A DNA stretch of 64,000 nucleotides from HGM11368 sp051883395 (GTDB lineage Bacteria > Bacillota > Clostridia > Christensenellales > UBA3700): the NCBI GenBank assembly GCA_051883395.1, contig JBJETQ010000021.1, forward strand, positions 1-64,000, in the 5' to 3' direction. Both the position numbers and the translations under genes were made by a program. The notes beneath the pieces were generated by a model. It did no database searches. It saw only the letters and a list, made by a program, of their open reading frames with translations, and had not been told where the DNA came from. The first letter of the stretch is position 1; the number at the start of each line of letters is the position of its first letter. Below are positions 26,627 to 34,913 of the stretch, piece after piece.

Positions 26627-28114
26627 TTATTGATATTTTGCTCTTGCTACGCTCTCAAGCCAGCCCATGATGAGTTTTTCTCGTCTGCTCTCTTCCATAG
26701 ACGGGCTGAACACTCTGTCTATCTCTCTATCCGTCTTGATGTCGTCTATGCTTTTCCACACGCCTACGCCCAAGCCTGCCAGATAACAAGCACCGAGAGC
26801 CGTCGTTTCTACAACTTTTGGTCTTACTACGTCGGCTTGAAGCAAATCTGCCTGGAATTGCATCAGCACGTTGGACACGCAAGCTCCGCCATCCACGTTG
26901 AGTCCGGTAATTTGTTGGTCAAGGTCGTTTTCCATAGCGTGTACCACGTCAAAGACCTGATAGGCAATAGATTCTAGCGCAGCCCTTACAAAATGCTCTC
27001 TCTTGGTTCCACGGGTTATTCCGCACACCGTACCCCTTGCGTCGGCTTGCCAATGCGGCGCACCCAGCCCCACAAAAGCAGGCACTATGTACACACCGCC
27101 CGTGTCGGGACATCTTTCGGCAATTTCGTCGGCTTCTTTTGCTTGGGAAATGAGCTTCATCTCATCTCTGAGCCATTGCAATACGGCTCCGCCGACAAAA
27201 ACGCTGCCTTCCAGCGCATATTGCGGTCTGCCGTTTTGTTCGCTGGCGATAAGAGTCGTAACCAGTCCCCTGTGAGAGACGACAGCCGTATCGCCCGTAT
27301 TGACAAGGGTAAAGCAACCCGTGCCATAAGTATTTTTACCTTCTCCTTTGTTGACGCACAAATGCCCGAACAATGCCGATTGCTGGTCTCCTGCCACTCC
27401 CGAAATCGGCAATTTGGCCCCAACGACGTCGGGATCGGTATATCCGAACAAGCCTTTGGACGGCTTAACGTCAGGCAACATGCTTTTTGGCACGCCGAAT
27501 AAACTGAGCAACTCGTCGTCCCATTTCAGCTCGTGAATATTGAAGAGCAACGTTCTGCAAGCGTTGGTATAATCTGTGGCATGTATACTTCCGCCCGACA
27601 GCTTCCACATAAGATAGGTGTCTATCGTGCCGAAAAGCAGTTCGCCCTTTTCAGCTCTTGCCCTTGCGCCGTCAACGTTGTCAAGTATCCACTTGATTTT
27701 ACTTGCCGAAAAATATGCGTCTATCGGAAGCCCCGTCTTATCATAAATCTTTTGCTCCAAACCTTGCTTTTTGAGTTCGTCGCAAAACTCCGACGTTCTT
27801 CTGCATTGCCACACGATAGCGTTATATACTGGTTCGCCTGTGTTTTTATCCCACACCACCGTCGTTTCTCTTTGGTTGGTAATGCCCACGGCAACGACGT
27901 CGTCGATTTTTATCTCTGCCTTTTCTATTGCCTTGACAAAAGAATCGAATTGTGTGCGCCATATATCTTCGGGGCGATGTTCCACCCAGCCTGGGTGCGG
28001 ATAAATCTGCTCGAACTCCGCCTGTGATTTGGCTACGATATTGGCCTTGTCGTCAAAGACGATAGCCCTCGAACTGGTCGTGCCTTGGTCCAGCGCAACT
28101 ATATATTTACTCAT
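26627..28114 (-). CDS. glpK: glycerol kinase
   Basis: A 495-residue FGGY-family kinase that converts glycerol and ATP to glycerol-3-phosphate. It opens with ALDQGTTSSRAIVFD (phosphate-binding 1 motif) and has WQCRRTSEFC, GVAGDQQSALFG and GLNVDGGACVSN. Full length. AAGGGGAAGG precedes the start. It is the last gene of the glycerol operon, 88 bp after the DUF1667 gene; an internal promoter there is possible but not clear. No glpF (glycerol facilitator) lies in the window. Confidence 0.97.
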   Translation of the reverse strand: MSKYIVALDQGTTSSRAIVFDDKANIVAKSQAEFEQIYPHPGWVEHRPEDIWRTQFDSFVKAIEKAEIKIDDVVAVGITNQRETTVVWDKNTGEPVYNAIVWQCRRTSEFCDELKKQGLEQKIYDKTGLPIDAYFSASKIKWILDNVDGARARAEKGELLFGTIDTYLMWKLSGGSIHATDYTNACRTLLFNIHELKWDDELLSLFGVPKSMLPDVKPSKGLFGYTDPDVVGAKLPISGVAGDQQSALFGHLCVNKGEGKNTYGTGCFTLVNTGDTAVVSHRGLVTTLIASEQNGRPQYALEGSVFVGGAVLQWLRDEMKLISQAKEADEIAERCPDTGGVYIVPAFVGLGAPHWQADARGTVCGITRGTKREHFVRAALESIAYQVFDVVHAMENDLDQQITGLNVDGGACVSNVLMQFQADLLQADVVRPKVVETTALGACYLAGLGVGVWKSIDDIKTDREIDRVFSPSMEESRREKLIMGWLESVARAKYQ

Positions 28115-28202
28115 ATCCTTCCCCTTATATCAGTATTTTTGGTTGCGTTTTACAAACTATAAACATATTCAAAATCTATAATTTGTCTTTCAAATAAATG
28201 CT

Positions 28203-28562
28203 TTACTTTTTTGCAACGTCTTTTGTTACCACAAAATCTACTCCGCTGCCGCACACGTTTTTGACGGCAACGTCGCCTTCCTTGACGGGAGCGTCGAGAG
28301 AAAGTCCTTTGAGTGCGTCGAGAGCGTCAAAGATAAGTCTTTTTTCTATACTTTCGCTCGTTTTGACCGACGTCATATTAATTGTGCCGCCGTTGACTCT
28401 CACTACGCTGGTAACCATTCTCTTTGGGCAAATCATCTCGTCTTTGGCATATTTTTCTCCCCTTGGACATGTGTTGCCGCTGACTTTGATATTTTTAAGG
28501 TCGCTTGCGTCCACCTGCAAATGACAGCCCATAGGACAACAAATACATATCATTTCCTTCAT
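28203..28562 (-). CDS. DUF1667 cysteine-rich protein
   Basis: A 119-residue protein with CICCPMGC at the start and later CPRG and CPKR, giving a Cys-rich N-terminal half likely to bind an iron-sulfur cluster or zinc, followed by a small C-terminal domain. It matches the DUF1667 family, regularly found beside anaerobic G3P dehydrogenase-like flavoproteins in Firmicutes. It lies 1 bp after the FAD oxidoreductase gene and probably passes electrons from that complex. That role is inferred from context. Confidence 0.85.
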   Translation of the reverse strand: MKEMICICCPMGCHLQVDASDLKNIKVSGNTCPRGEKYAKDEMICPKRMVTSVVRVNGGTINMTSVKTSESIEKRLIFDALDALKGLSLDAPVKEGDVAVKNVCGSGVDFVVTKDVAKK

Positions 28563-28563
28563 T

Positions 28564-29823
28564 TTACGCCTCCTTCAAGCTCACTACGATACCGCCGGCA
28601 TTTTTGATTTGTTCCAGTTGAGCGGCATTGAGCGATATGGTCTCCATTTCTCCGGGAGCTACAACAGGTCTTTTTTTGCTGAAAATTTCTACTCCGTCGG
28701 CTTCTACAACCAGTCTTTTGTTTCGGAACACGTTGCTGACTCTCATTTTGAGTTTGAGCGTCGTGCTTGTGGTTTGTCGTGATATTTTTTGCGGAACGAC
28801 GTATCTCACTCCGCCGCTTGCGCTCACTTCTACGTACTCTTTGGCACTCTTACCGTTTTTGATGTATGCCGCCGCACGTCTGCCTGCCAGGTCGCTTTCT
28901 TCGCTGACAAAGTCAACCAGGTCATGCACGTGCAATATGTTGCCGCATTGGAATATTCCTTCCACACCCGTCATCATGTCGTCGTCTACCACGCCGCCGC
29001 CCGTTATCGGACTGAGCTGAACGCCCGCCATTTTGGACAGTTCGTTTTCCGGCAACAAGCCTACGCTGAGCAGCAGGGTGTCGCACTTTATTTCTTCCGC
29101 CGTCGACATTATCGGATTGAGTTTGTCGTCAACCTGTGCAATTACCACGCCGCTGACTCTGCCTTCTCCCTTGATGTCAACTACCGTATGAGAAAATTTG
29201 AGCGGAATGTCGAAGTCGTTGAGACATTGTACTATATTACGGTTGAGTCCGCTACTGTATGGCATCAGCTCAACCACCGCTTTTACTTTTGCCCCTTCAA
29301 ACGTCATGCGGCGTGCCATAATCAATCCAATGTCGCCGCTACCGAGAATAACGACTTCTTTGCCCACCATATAGCCGTCGATATTGACAAGCTTTTGCGC
29401 CGTGCCGGCAGAAAATATTCCTGCGCACCTGCTACCTGCAATATTGATACCGCCACGTGGTCTTTCTCTGCAACCGCATGCCAGAATTATCGCTTTGGCT
29501 TTATATTTTGCCAATCCTTCGTTTTCACTTACGCAAGTAACTATCTTGTCATTGGTTACGTTGATTACGGTTGCGCCCAACTTGTATTCTATATTGCGAG
29601 CCTTGACTTCTTTGATATATCTGCCAGCATATTCAGGTCCCGTAAGTTCTTCCTTGAAGGTATGCAGCCCAAATCCGTTGTGTATACATTGATTGAGTAT
29701 TCCGCCGAGATTCGATTCTCTTTCCAATATCAATATATCTCTTTCGCCTTCGTCGTATGCGGCTTTGGCTGCTGCCAGTCCGGCAGGCCCGCCACCAATA
29801 ATCACGAGATTTTTTTCTATCAT
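28564..29823 (-). CDS. FAD/NAD(P)-binding oxidoreductase of the G3P module
   Basis: A 419-residue pyridine-nucleotide-disulfide-type flavoprotein. The first FAD site GGGPAGLAAAKAA is at about 10-22, ACGCRERPRG follows, the NAD site ILGSGDIGLIMARR is at about 154-167 and the second FAD motif GIFQCGNILHV is at about 290-300. Its start overlaps the stop of the G3P dehydrogenase gene by 4 bp. In this arrangement it is thought to be the electron-transfer partner of the dehydrogenase, taking the place of GlpB. The symbol is withheld because homology is to the family rather than to GlpB itself. Confidence 0.88.
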   Translation of the reverse strand: MIEKNLVIIGGGPAGLAAAKAAYDEGERDILILERESNLGGILNQCIHNGFGLHTFKEELTGPEYAGRYIKEVKARNIEYKLGATVINVTNDKIVTCVSENEGLAKYKAKAIILACGCRERPRGGINIAGSRCAGIFSAGTAQKLVNIDGYMVGKEVVILGSGDIGLIMARRMTFEGAKVKAVVELMPYSSGLNRNIVQCLNDFDIPLKFSHTVVDIKGEGRVSGVVIAQVDDKLNPIMSTAEEIKCDTLLLSVGLLPENELSKMAGVQLSPITGGGVVDDDMMTGVEGIFQCGNILHVHDLVDFVSEESDLAGRRAAAYIKNGKSAKEYVEVSASGGVRYVVPQKISRQTTSTTLKLKMRVSNVFRNKRLVVEADGVEIFSKKRPVVAPGEMETISLNAAQLEQIKNAGGIVVSLKEA

Positions 29824-31247
29824 TGTTTCACCCTCCCGATAAGCAGATTGGAACCTTTGCCAAACTTGGTAATTTCCTGCATGTCAACGCCCAGTTCTCT
29901 TGCCAGAATTTCCATAATTCTCGAAGTGCAGAAGCCCGACTGGCACCTTCCCATGCCTGCTCTTGTTCTTCTCTTGACTCCGTCTAGGTCCTTGGCCCCC
30001 AAAGGTCTGTTGATACTATCTACTATTTCGCCTTCGGTTACGACTTCGCATCGACAAACCACCTTGCCGTACAAAGGGTTGTCGGCAATGGCTTGTCTTC
30101 TTTCTTCGTCCGACATCGTAGCAAATTGTCTGATGCCTTTGCGAACAGGATTAAAGTCGGAGTTGACTCCCAGCGAGAGATAGCCTGCGACTTCCTTTGC
30201 AACGTGTACCGCAATAGCAGGAGCAGACGTAAGTCCCGGAGATTCGATACCTGCCACGTTATAGAAACCTTGTTTTTCGCTCATTCCTATCACAAAATCA
30301 CCTTCCACGTTGTGCGCCCTGAGTCCGCTGAATTGCGTGATGACCATTCTCTTGTTGAGCGTCGGAACGCTTTGACACGCTTTTGCGAATGCGTCGTTCA
30401 ATCCTTCTACCGTAGTGGCCGTACCCTGTTTGTCATCTACGTCCACAGCCGTAGGTCCGAGCAAAACGTTGCCGTGAGTGGTAGGCGTAACCAATATGCC
30501 TTTGCCCATTGCGGTAGGCAACTGGAATAAAGTTTTTCCTGCGATATATCCGCTCGTCTTGTCGAGCAACATATATTCTCCCTTTCTTGCCACGATTTTC
30601 ATCTTGTCGTCGCACACCATATTGTTGATTTCATCTGCAAAAACGCCTGCGCAGTTGATGACAAGGTCGGCGCCATACCTGCTTCCGTCTTCACATTCAA
30701 CCACCCATTCGCCGTCATTTTTTATGGACGTTACCTTTTTGTTAAATTCAAAACTAACTCCGTTGGTATATGCATTTTCCGCATAAGCAATGGTCATCTC
30801 GTAAGGACCGACTATGCCCGAAGTCGGTGCGACGAGAGCGGCTACGACCTTTTCGCTGACGTAAGGTTCCTGCTCTCTTACCTTGTCGCCCATCAGCACT
30901 TCCAGCCCTTCAACTCCGTTTTTTACGCCCTTTTGATACAATTCCGTAAGAGCAGGGAAGTCCTTTTCGTCAAAACACAACACCATTGCCCCTATTCTCT
31001 TAAAAGGAAAATCGAGTTCTTTGGACAACCTGTCAAACATCGGATTGCCTGCAATATTGAACTTCGCTTTCAACGTTCCCGGTTTTGCGTCAAAACCTGC
31101 ATGCACGATACCCGAATTTGCCTTGCTTGTTCCGCAAGCAACGTCGTTGTTGCTTTCCAGTACCACAATACTTGCGTCATAGCGGGAAAGTTCTCTGGCT
31201 ATCGAACAACCAATAATTCCTGCGCCTACAATAACGATTCTTTTCAT
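29820..31247 (-). CDS. FAD-dependent glycerol-3-phosphate dehydrogenase with C-terminal [2Fe-2S]-type domain
   Basis: A 475-residue protein of the GlpA/GlpO class. The DAO-fold start VIVGAGIIGCSIARELSRYD binds FAD; TSKANSGIVHAGFD is typical of the family. The C-terminal ~80 residues hold CRCEVVTEGEIVDSI and RAGMGRCQSGFC, the four-Cys BFD-like pattern of anaerobic GlpA. It would oxidise G3P to dihydroxyacetone phosphate. The start at 31247 is supported by ACAGGAGAG and because the longer frame to 31445 runs through the promoter. It is the first gene of the operon and overlaps the next by 4 bp. Confidence 0.9.
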   Translation of the reverse strand: MKRIVIVGAGIIGCSIARELSRYDASIVVLESNNDVACGTSKANSGIVHAGFDAKPGTLKAKFNIAGNPMFDRLSKELDFPFKRIGAMVLCFDEKDFPALTELYQKGVKNGVEGLEVLMGDKVREQEPYVSEKVVAALVAPTSGIVGPYEMTIAYAENAYTNGVSFEFNKKVTSIKNDGEWVVECEDGSRYGADLVINCAGVFADEINNMVCDDKMKIVARKGEYMLLDKTSGYIAGKTLFQLPTAMGKGILVTPTTHGNVLLGPTAVDVDDKQGTATTVEGLNDAFAKACQSVPTLNKRMVITQFSGLRAHNVEGDFVIGMSEKQGFYNVAGIESPGLTSAPAIAVHVAKEVAGYLSLGVNSDFNPVRKGIRQFATMSDEERRQAIADNPLYGKVVCRCEVVTEGEIVDSINRPLGAKDLDGVKRRTRAGMGRCQSGFCTSRIMEILARELGVDMQEITKFGKGSNLLIGRVKQ

Positions 31248-31259
31248 AATTCTCTCCTG

Positions 31260-31273
31260 TTTTGTTAACAAAA
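31260..31273. promoter_or_regulatory. 14-bp palindrome in the glycerol operon leader
   Basis: TTTTGTTAACAAAA, perfectly symmetric, directly downstream of the -10 element and 12 bp before the start codon. Its position over the transcription start suits a repressor. A GlpR-like or Rex-like protein could bind it, but the spacing differs from the adhE Rex-like site. Confidence 0.5.
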
Positions 31274-31301
31274 TTATAACACCTTTGCGGCGGCTTTTCA
31301 A
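31273..31301 (-). promoter_or_regulatory. promoter of the glycerol operon
   Basis: On the minus strand TTGAAA (31296-31301), 17-bp spacer, TATAAT (31273-31278). The leader is only about 20 nt and carries the palindrome and ribosome site. Confidence 0.8.
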
Positions 31302-31466
31302 TAGGTAAAATATTAATCTACATATAATTATAAAATATTTTAACCATAAATCACCGCCGACACCATCCAAGCCGGCAACGACGACAATATAGATTACGAT
31401 TTTCCTGCTTGTGTTCATTATGAATAAACATCTTGTTCTTTGCACAATCTACGTACAGGAGGAAGT

Positions 31467-31898
31467 ATGGACAAACAATCTCGCAATCTTATCAAAAAAT
31501 GTAACAGCGGCGCAAAAATTGCGCTAAATACTTTGGAGTATCTATTACAGTATATTCAAAGAGAGCAAATGAAAGTATCCGTCAGCGATTTGGCAGTCAG
31601 ACACAGAAATTACATCGACGAATCCAATTCTGTTTTGCTGTCGCAACAAATCAAACCCGACAATCCTTCGCCTTTCATCAGAAAAATGGCGCATGGCATT
31701 ACAAAAATGCGCCTTAAAAAAGACGCAGGCGACAAACACATTGCCATAATGATAATTCAAGGCGCAGATAAGGGCATCAAACAACTTAATGCTCAAATTG
31801 CTAAAAATTCCGACGCTTCGGAACAAGCAAAAAAGCTCTCCGACAAATTGATTACGCTCCAACAAGATACCATCAAATCGCTAAAAATATTTTTATGA
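31467..31898 (+). CDS. helical protein of unknown function
   Basis: A 143-residue, Lys- and Ile-rich, all-helical protein without signal peptide or membrane segment. AGGAGG lies 5-6 nt before the start at 31467, which is better than the in-frame 31440. Three long helices can be read (about 20-45, 75-105 and 112-140), a ferritin-like or DUF2383-like bundle being conceivable, but no family is recognised. It precedes yabP and yabQ and may belong to sporulation; a separate promoter or hairpin lies between them. Confidence 0.6.
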   Translation: MDKQSRNLIKKCNSGAKIALNTLEYLLQYIQREQMKVSVSDLAVRHRNYIDESNSVLLSQQIKPDNPSPFIRKMAHGITKMRLKKDAGDKHIAIMIIQGADKGIKQLNAQIAKNSDASEQAKKLSDKLITLQQDTIKSLKIFL

Positions 31899-31909
31899 GC
31901 CAAAAATAT

Positions 31910-31932
31910 CGATATGTATCGGGTTTTTTGAC
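31910..31932 (+). terminator. short CGATATGTATCG hairpin with T-run
   Basis: Small palindromic motif followed by GGTTTTTTGAC, 12 bp past the stop of the helical protein. It is one copy of a motif dispersed in the window and probably acts as a weak terminator. Confidence 0.45.
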
Positions 31933-31985
31933 TTAAAAATTATTTTTTTGAGCCGTTTTTATAGTGTAAAAGCAATATAAATCAT

Positions 31986-32013
31986 TTGATTTAAAATATC
32001 AATTCCGTATAAT
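31986..32013 (+). promoter_or_regulatory. candidate promoter before a long hairpin
   Basis: TTGATT (31986-31991), 16-bp spacer, TATAAT (32008-32013). A transcript would begin at about 32020, at the foot of the 17-bp hairpin at 32021-32058. Confidence 0.45.
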
Positions 32014-32020
32014 TTATTAT

Positions 32021-32058
32021 CTGAAAAGGCGTATTTTTGATAAAATATGCCTTTTCAG
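32021..32058 (+). ncRNA. candidate leader or small RNA hairpin
   Basis: CTGAAAAGGCGTATTTT pairs with AAAATATGCCTTTTCAG over 17 bp (one G-U pair) around a four-base loop, followed by ACATATTTTTG. It starts where the promoter at 31986-32013 would begin transcription. It may be a short RNA, an attenuator, or a 5' stabiliser of the yabP transcript 160 bp downstream. The rest of the 319-bp gap is AT-rich and featureless apart from the sigma-E-like promoter. Confidence 0.4.
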
Positions 32059-32171
32059 ACATATTTTTGACAGCAAAGATTTCTCACATAATGTCAACAG
32101 ATTAAATTTTGAGCTTAAAAATCCAAAATTAGCGACAAGTATCGGGTTTTTCAATGTCAATTAATCATTTT

Positions 32172-32199
32172 GCATATTATTTTTGCTTCAACATAATAT
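32172..32199 (+). promoter_or_regulatory. candidate sigma-E promoter of yabP
   Basis: GCATATT (32172-32178), 13-bp spacer, CATAATAT (32192-32199). The first part fits the Bacillus sigma-E -35 pattern KMATATT; the second is a partial match to CATACANT. In Bacillus yabP is transcribed in the mother cell from a sigma-E promoter. Confidence 0.5.
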
Positions 32200-32217
32200 A
32201 GTTATAGGAGAATAATC

Positions 32218-32535
32218 ATGACATCTGACAATATAAACAACAAATATGACGTTGCAAACAACAAAAATGAAAAGACTGGGGCTTCTTTCAACTCGATAAC
32301 CATAGATTTCGGCCAGCAGTTCGTAATAAAGGGCGTTACAGGTATAGCCGAATCGACCGATAAGTCTTTAATCGCCTATTTGGGAGAAAATACTTTGAGT
32401 ATAGCCGGAGACAATCTCAATCTTGTTCAACTTGACGTAGACCAAAAATTTGCAATAGTGTCCGGTAGCGTATCTATTGTCAAATACAATCAGGGCAAGG
32501 GTAAGTTATCGTTGCTAAAAAAACTCGTAAAATAA
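32218..32535 (+). CDS. yabP: sporulation protein YabP
   Basis: A 105-residue protein. After an Asn/Lys-rich start (1-25) comes the YabP/YqfC core: VIKGVTGIAESTDKSLIAYL, then LSIAGDNLNLVQLDVDQ and SGSVSIVKYN, which matches the pattern of G-V-x-x-V-x-S, T/L-x-I-x-G-x-x-L and G-x-I-x-x-x-x-Y. In Bacillus YabP is needed for spore cortex formation. The ribosome site ATAGGAG and a sigma-E-like promoter precede it. yabQ follows after 1 bp, the order known in Bacillus, although in that species the pair lies elsewhere near divIC. Confidence 0.8.
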   Translation: MTSDNINNKYDVANNKNEKTGASFNSITIDFGQQFVIKGVTGIAESTDKSLIAYLGENTLSIAGDNLNLVQLDVDQKFAIVSGSVSIVKYNQGKGKLSLLKKLVK

Positions 32536-32536
32536 T

Positions 32537-32887
32537 ATGCTAGCACAAAACGATTTGACTCAGAGTCCGACACATCAGGCTCTGGCACTAGGCATATTCC
32601 TATTGGTAGGAATAATAGTCGGAATACTCAACGTAGCTATCAAAATTGTCAAAGACAAATTTGCCAGACGACTATGGAGTAAGTACACGATTGACTTTTT
32701 CAGGGTCGTAATAGACGGTCTCTCCTTTGCTCTGTCCCAGTATGCTTATTTCGATTTTGATATACAAGCCTTTCATGTTGCTGCTTACGTTACTGCGGCA
32801 AGCGTTACATACAACTTAATATACAACAAACTAATACCTGAAATAAAAAACTACATATTCACAAAACGGTTAAAACAAAAATCATAA
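32537..32887 (+). CDS. yabQ: YabQ-like spore cortex protein
   Basis: A 116-residue membrane protein with three to four hydrophobic segments: about 14-37, 55-70 and 78-96. The order of a first Gly-rich helix (FLLVGIIVGILN), a basic loop, a D-containing second helix (IDFFRVVIDGLSFAL) and a short C-terminal tail is that of YabQ. The sequence is diverged, so the call leans on the adjacent yabP, 1 bp away. No separate ribosome site is seen; translation is probably coupled. Confidence 0.6.
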   Translation: MLAQNDLTQSPTHQALALGIFLLVGIIVGILNVAIKIVKDKFARRLWSKYTIDFFRVVIDGLSFALSQYAYFDFDIQAFHVAAYVTAASVTYNLIYNKLIPEIKNYIFTKRLKQKS

Positions 32888-33020
32888 ATTTTCAAATTTT
32901 CGGTTAAAAATTATGGACTTTTCGGTTAATTTGCTCGTTCAAAATAATTTCTCAAAAAATATTCTAGATTGTTATAAATAAAAAATTTTTAAAAAAAATT
33001 AAAAAATTTTCAAAAAAGTA

Positions 33021-33049
33021 TTGCATTTATTGTGAATATGTGCTATCAT
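33021..33049 (+). promoter_or_regulatory. promoter of a candidate small RNA
   Basis: TTGCAT (33021-33026), 17-bp spacer, TATCAT (33044-33049); transcription would start near 33056. Confidence 0.55.
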
Positions 33050-33055
33050 ATAGTT

Positions 33056-33122
33056 ACAAAAGATGTCCTAACATTATGTAAAAATGCGATTGTTCTCCCC
33101 CAAGACGTCGCATTTTTACTTT
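33056..33122 (+). ncRNA. candidate small regulatory RNA with C-rich loop
   Basis: About 67 nt from the predicted start to a hairpin with a perfect 12-bp stem, GTAAAAATGCGA (33078-33089) and TCGCATTTTTAC (33108-33119), and an 18-base loop containing CTCCCCC. The 3' side of the stem is T-rich and is followed by TTTTA, so it also looks like its own terminator. A C-rich loop can pair with Shine-Dalgarno GGAGG sequences, a feature of several Firmicutes regulatory RNAs. No good open frame fits the transcript. Confidence 0.5.
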
Positions 33123-34028
33123 TATGGACAATTTGGTTATATATAAAATATGTATTTTTCGACAACTTAATTTATTCTGCCCGGCGTGTCTTTGTCGAAA
33201 CAACTATGTCAACGACATTTAGCAACAGTCAACTCAATTTGATTCTTTTAATCAGTATAACATGTGCTTACTATATAAGCTGCAACGAACATGTTATTTT
33301 TGCAATACTTATTTATCTTCTTGTCCACCAATTAACAAATCTATTTAAAACCCATATAATATTATTCTGAATAAGATAGATTATAGTTACATCTCAAGCA
33401 TGATTCGCTTATTAAACATAAATCGTACAGTTGTTGGCAATAATTTTGCAACGCCATCTTTTTAATTCCGGCAAATTATTATACATCTATAAGGCTACGC
33501 AAATTATCGTCTGCGACTTCATTCAAGATTTAACCCGACAAATTATTTCATTCGCACCAATGAAAAGATGATACCTGTCCTGTTAAGCGACAGCTTGTTC
33601 CTGAATTAACTCAAAATTGAAAACATCACTTAGCATCAAAATTATTGTATTTTATTATAGTCAATCAGAGAACACGTCCAAAGCAACAGTAATTTCCTGA
33701 ATTTTATATAAAATTATATTTTTTCAGAGCAGAATTCGACAGATAAATTATGTTTCACAATTTGCGTGAAACTTGGTTGAAAATTCTTTGGTAAGACCCG
33801 ATTTTTTCGTTTTGAAAAACCGTAGAAATATAATTAATAATTATAGAAACGCCATATTTTGCCACATTTTTGCCCGATTTTAGCTAATTTTTGGCTGTTT
33901 TTTGCATTTTCGGGCTTTTGTACGGCGACGATAAATTTTATTTGGCTCACAATGGCTCTCAAAACACAGTTTTTGCCCCATTTTCCACCATTCCTGCAAT
34001 ATCAGCTTAGCGTCGTCTGATATGTATT

Positions 34029-34044
34029 TGTTCCACGTGAAACT
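34029..34044 (+). promoter_or_regulatory. parS site 1
   Basis: TGTTCCACGTGAAACT matches the Bacillus parS consensus TGTTNCACGTGAAACA in all but the last base. This is the binding site of ParB (Spo0J), encoded about 9 kb downstream. Confidence 0.85.
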
Positions 34045-34116
34045 TCTGATATGGATAAGAACTGTTATTATTAATTACAAATATCTTCGATATATTTAGC
34101 GATAAGAGTTTACTTC

Positions 34117-34132
34117 CGTTTCACGTGGAACA
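34117..34132 (-). promoter_or_regulatory. parS site 2
   Basis: On the minus strand TGTTCCACGTGAAACG, again one mismatch at the last base. It lies 88 bp from site 1 in the opposite orientation. Confidence 0.85.
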
Positions 34133-34446
34133 AACTTGTCAAAAATATAGTAGGATTTATATAAATTGTTGCGTGATACTATCTATTTGATAAAAATGTC
34201 TGAGAAGTTATAGCTTATGTAGTGAGTTTAAGAAACATGTTTATTTATAACGTTTGTCAGAATCATCTACAAAGAACGTTTTCTGTAATTAATTTGCAGG
34301 GTTGCATTTCATCTCGAATTGATTTTGTAATATTCGGTTCTGCGATAAAAAGTAAAAACAAATGAGAATGTGAGAATAGCAGCACCTAAAATACTAAATA
34401 ATGTTTATATAACGTAATTTGCTTTAAAATATTTATTTAGCTCTTT

Positions 34447-34462
34447 TGTTTCACGAGAAACG
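34447..34462 (+). promoter_or_regulatory. degenerate parS-like site
   Basis: TGTTTCACGAGAAACG has one change in the central CACGTG core and one at the end, so it may bind ParB weakly or not at all. Confidence 0.5.
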
Positions 34463-34833
34463 TTGATAACTCTATATATACTGCTTCTAATGTATACATC
34501 TACTCCAAAGCTCCTGCAATTATATGTCATGCAGAGTATAATGATAATTTATGCTGCAAGGCAACAAAACATATGCTTTATATTAGTATCAAATTATTTT
34601 CATTCGCTGTCGTACAATTACCATTGATTATTTGTGTTGTATTATTATTAGTTATACATTTAATATGAACTATATCGTTAAAAATCAACCATCACACTTT
34701 GCGATTTCTTAACTTATATAATAATCTGTCCGTACTTTTTCTGCATTATTCTTAGCGTGGGGGTTACCCGATTGCATGCATATACCTTTATTGCAGTAAC
34801 TGTTCGTCAAATCTGTATATATGGATAATTTAC

Positions 34834-34862
34834 TTGACAGTTGATTTTTATTATATTATACT
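34834..34862 (+). promoter_or_regulatory. rpmH: rpmH promoter
   Basis: TTGACA (34834-34839), 17-bp spacer, TATACT (34857-34862): a strong sigma-A promoter, as expected for a ribosomal protein operon. Confidence 0.85.
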
Positions 34863-34913
34863 TTATTGGCTAAATATTTATTTTACGATATTATAATAAG
34901 TGAGGGTATAAAC

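Larger units (their letters stand above)
33123..34833. other. long AT-rich gene-free region with parS-like sites
   Basis: About 1.7 kb without a credible coding region; every frame is short or of implausible composition. It holds three parS-like 16-mers (34029, 34117, 34447) and a split version (GTTTCAC at 33752 and GTGAAAC at 33766). Two TTATCCATA sequences (one base from a DnaA box) occur as the complement at about 34053 and 34821. The position, upstream of rpmH, is where oriC lies in Bacillus, so this may be a relic or part of the origin domain. Confidence 0.6.

Noticed and set aside
33032..33370. 112-codon hydrophobic frame in the gene-poor region
   Set aside because: Its start lies within the promoter of the candidate small RNA and it reads through the hairpin. 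No ribosome site, and codon choice is unlike that of neighbouring genes.
33752..33772. fourth parS site
   Set aside because: GTTTCAC and GTGAAAC are separated by seven bases, so the CACGTG core is missing; at most a degenerate relic.
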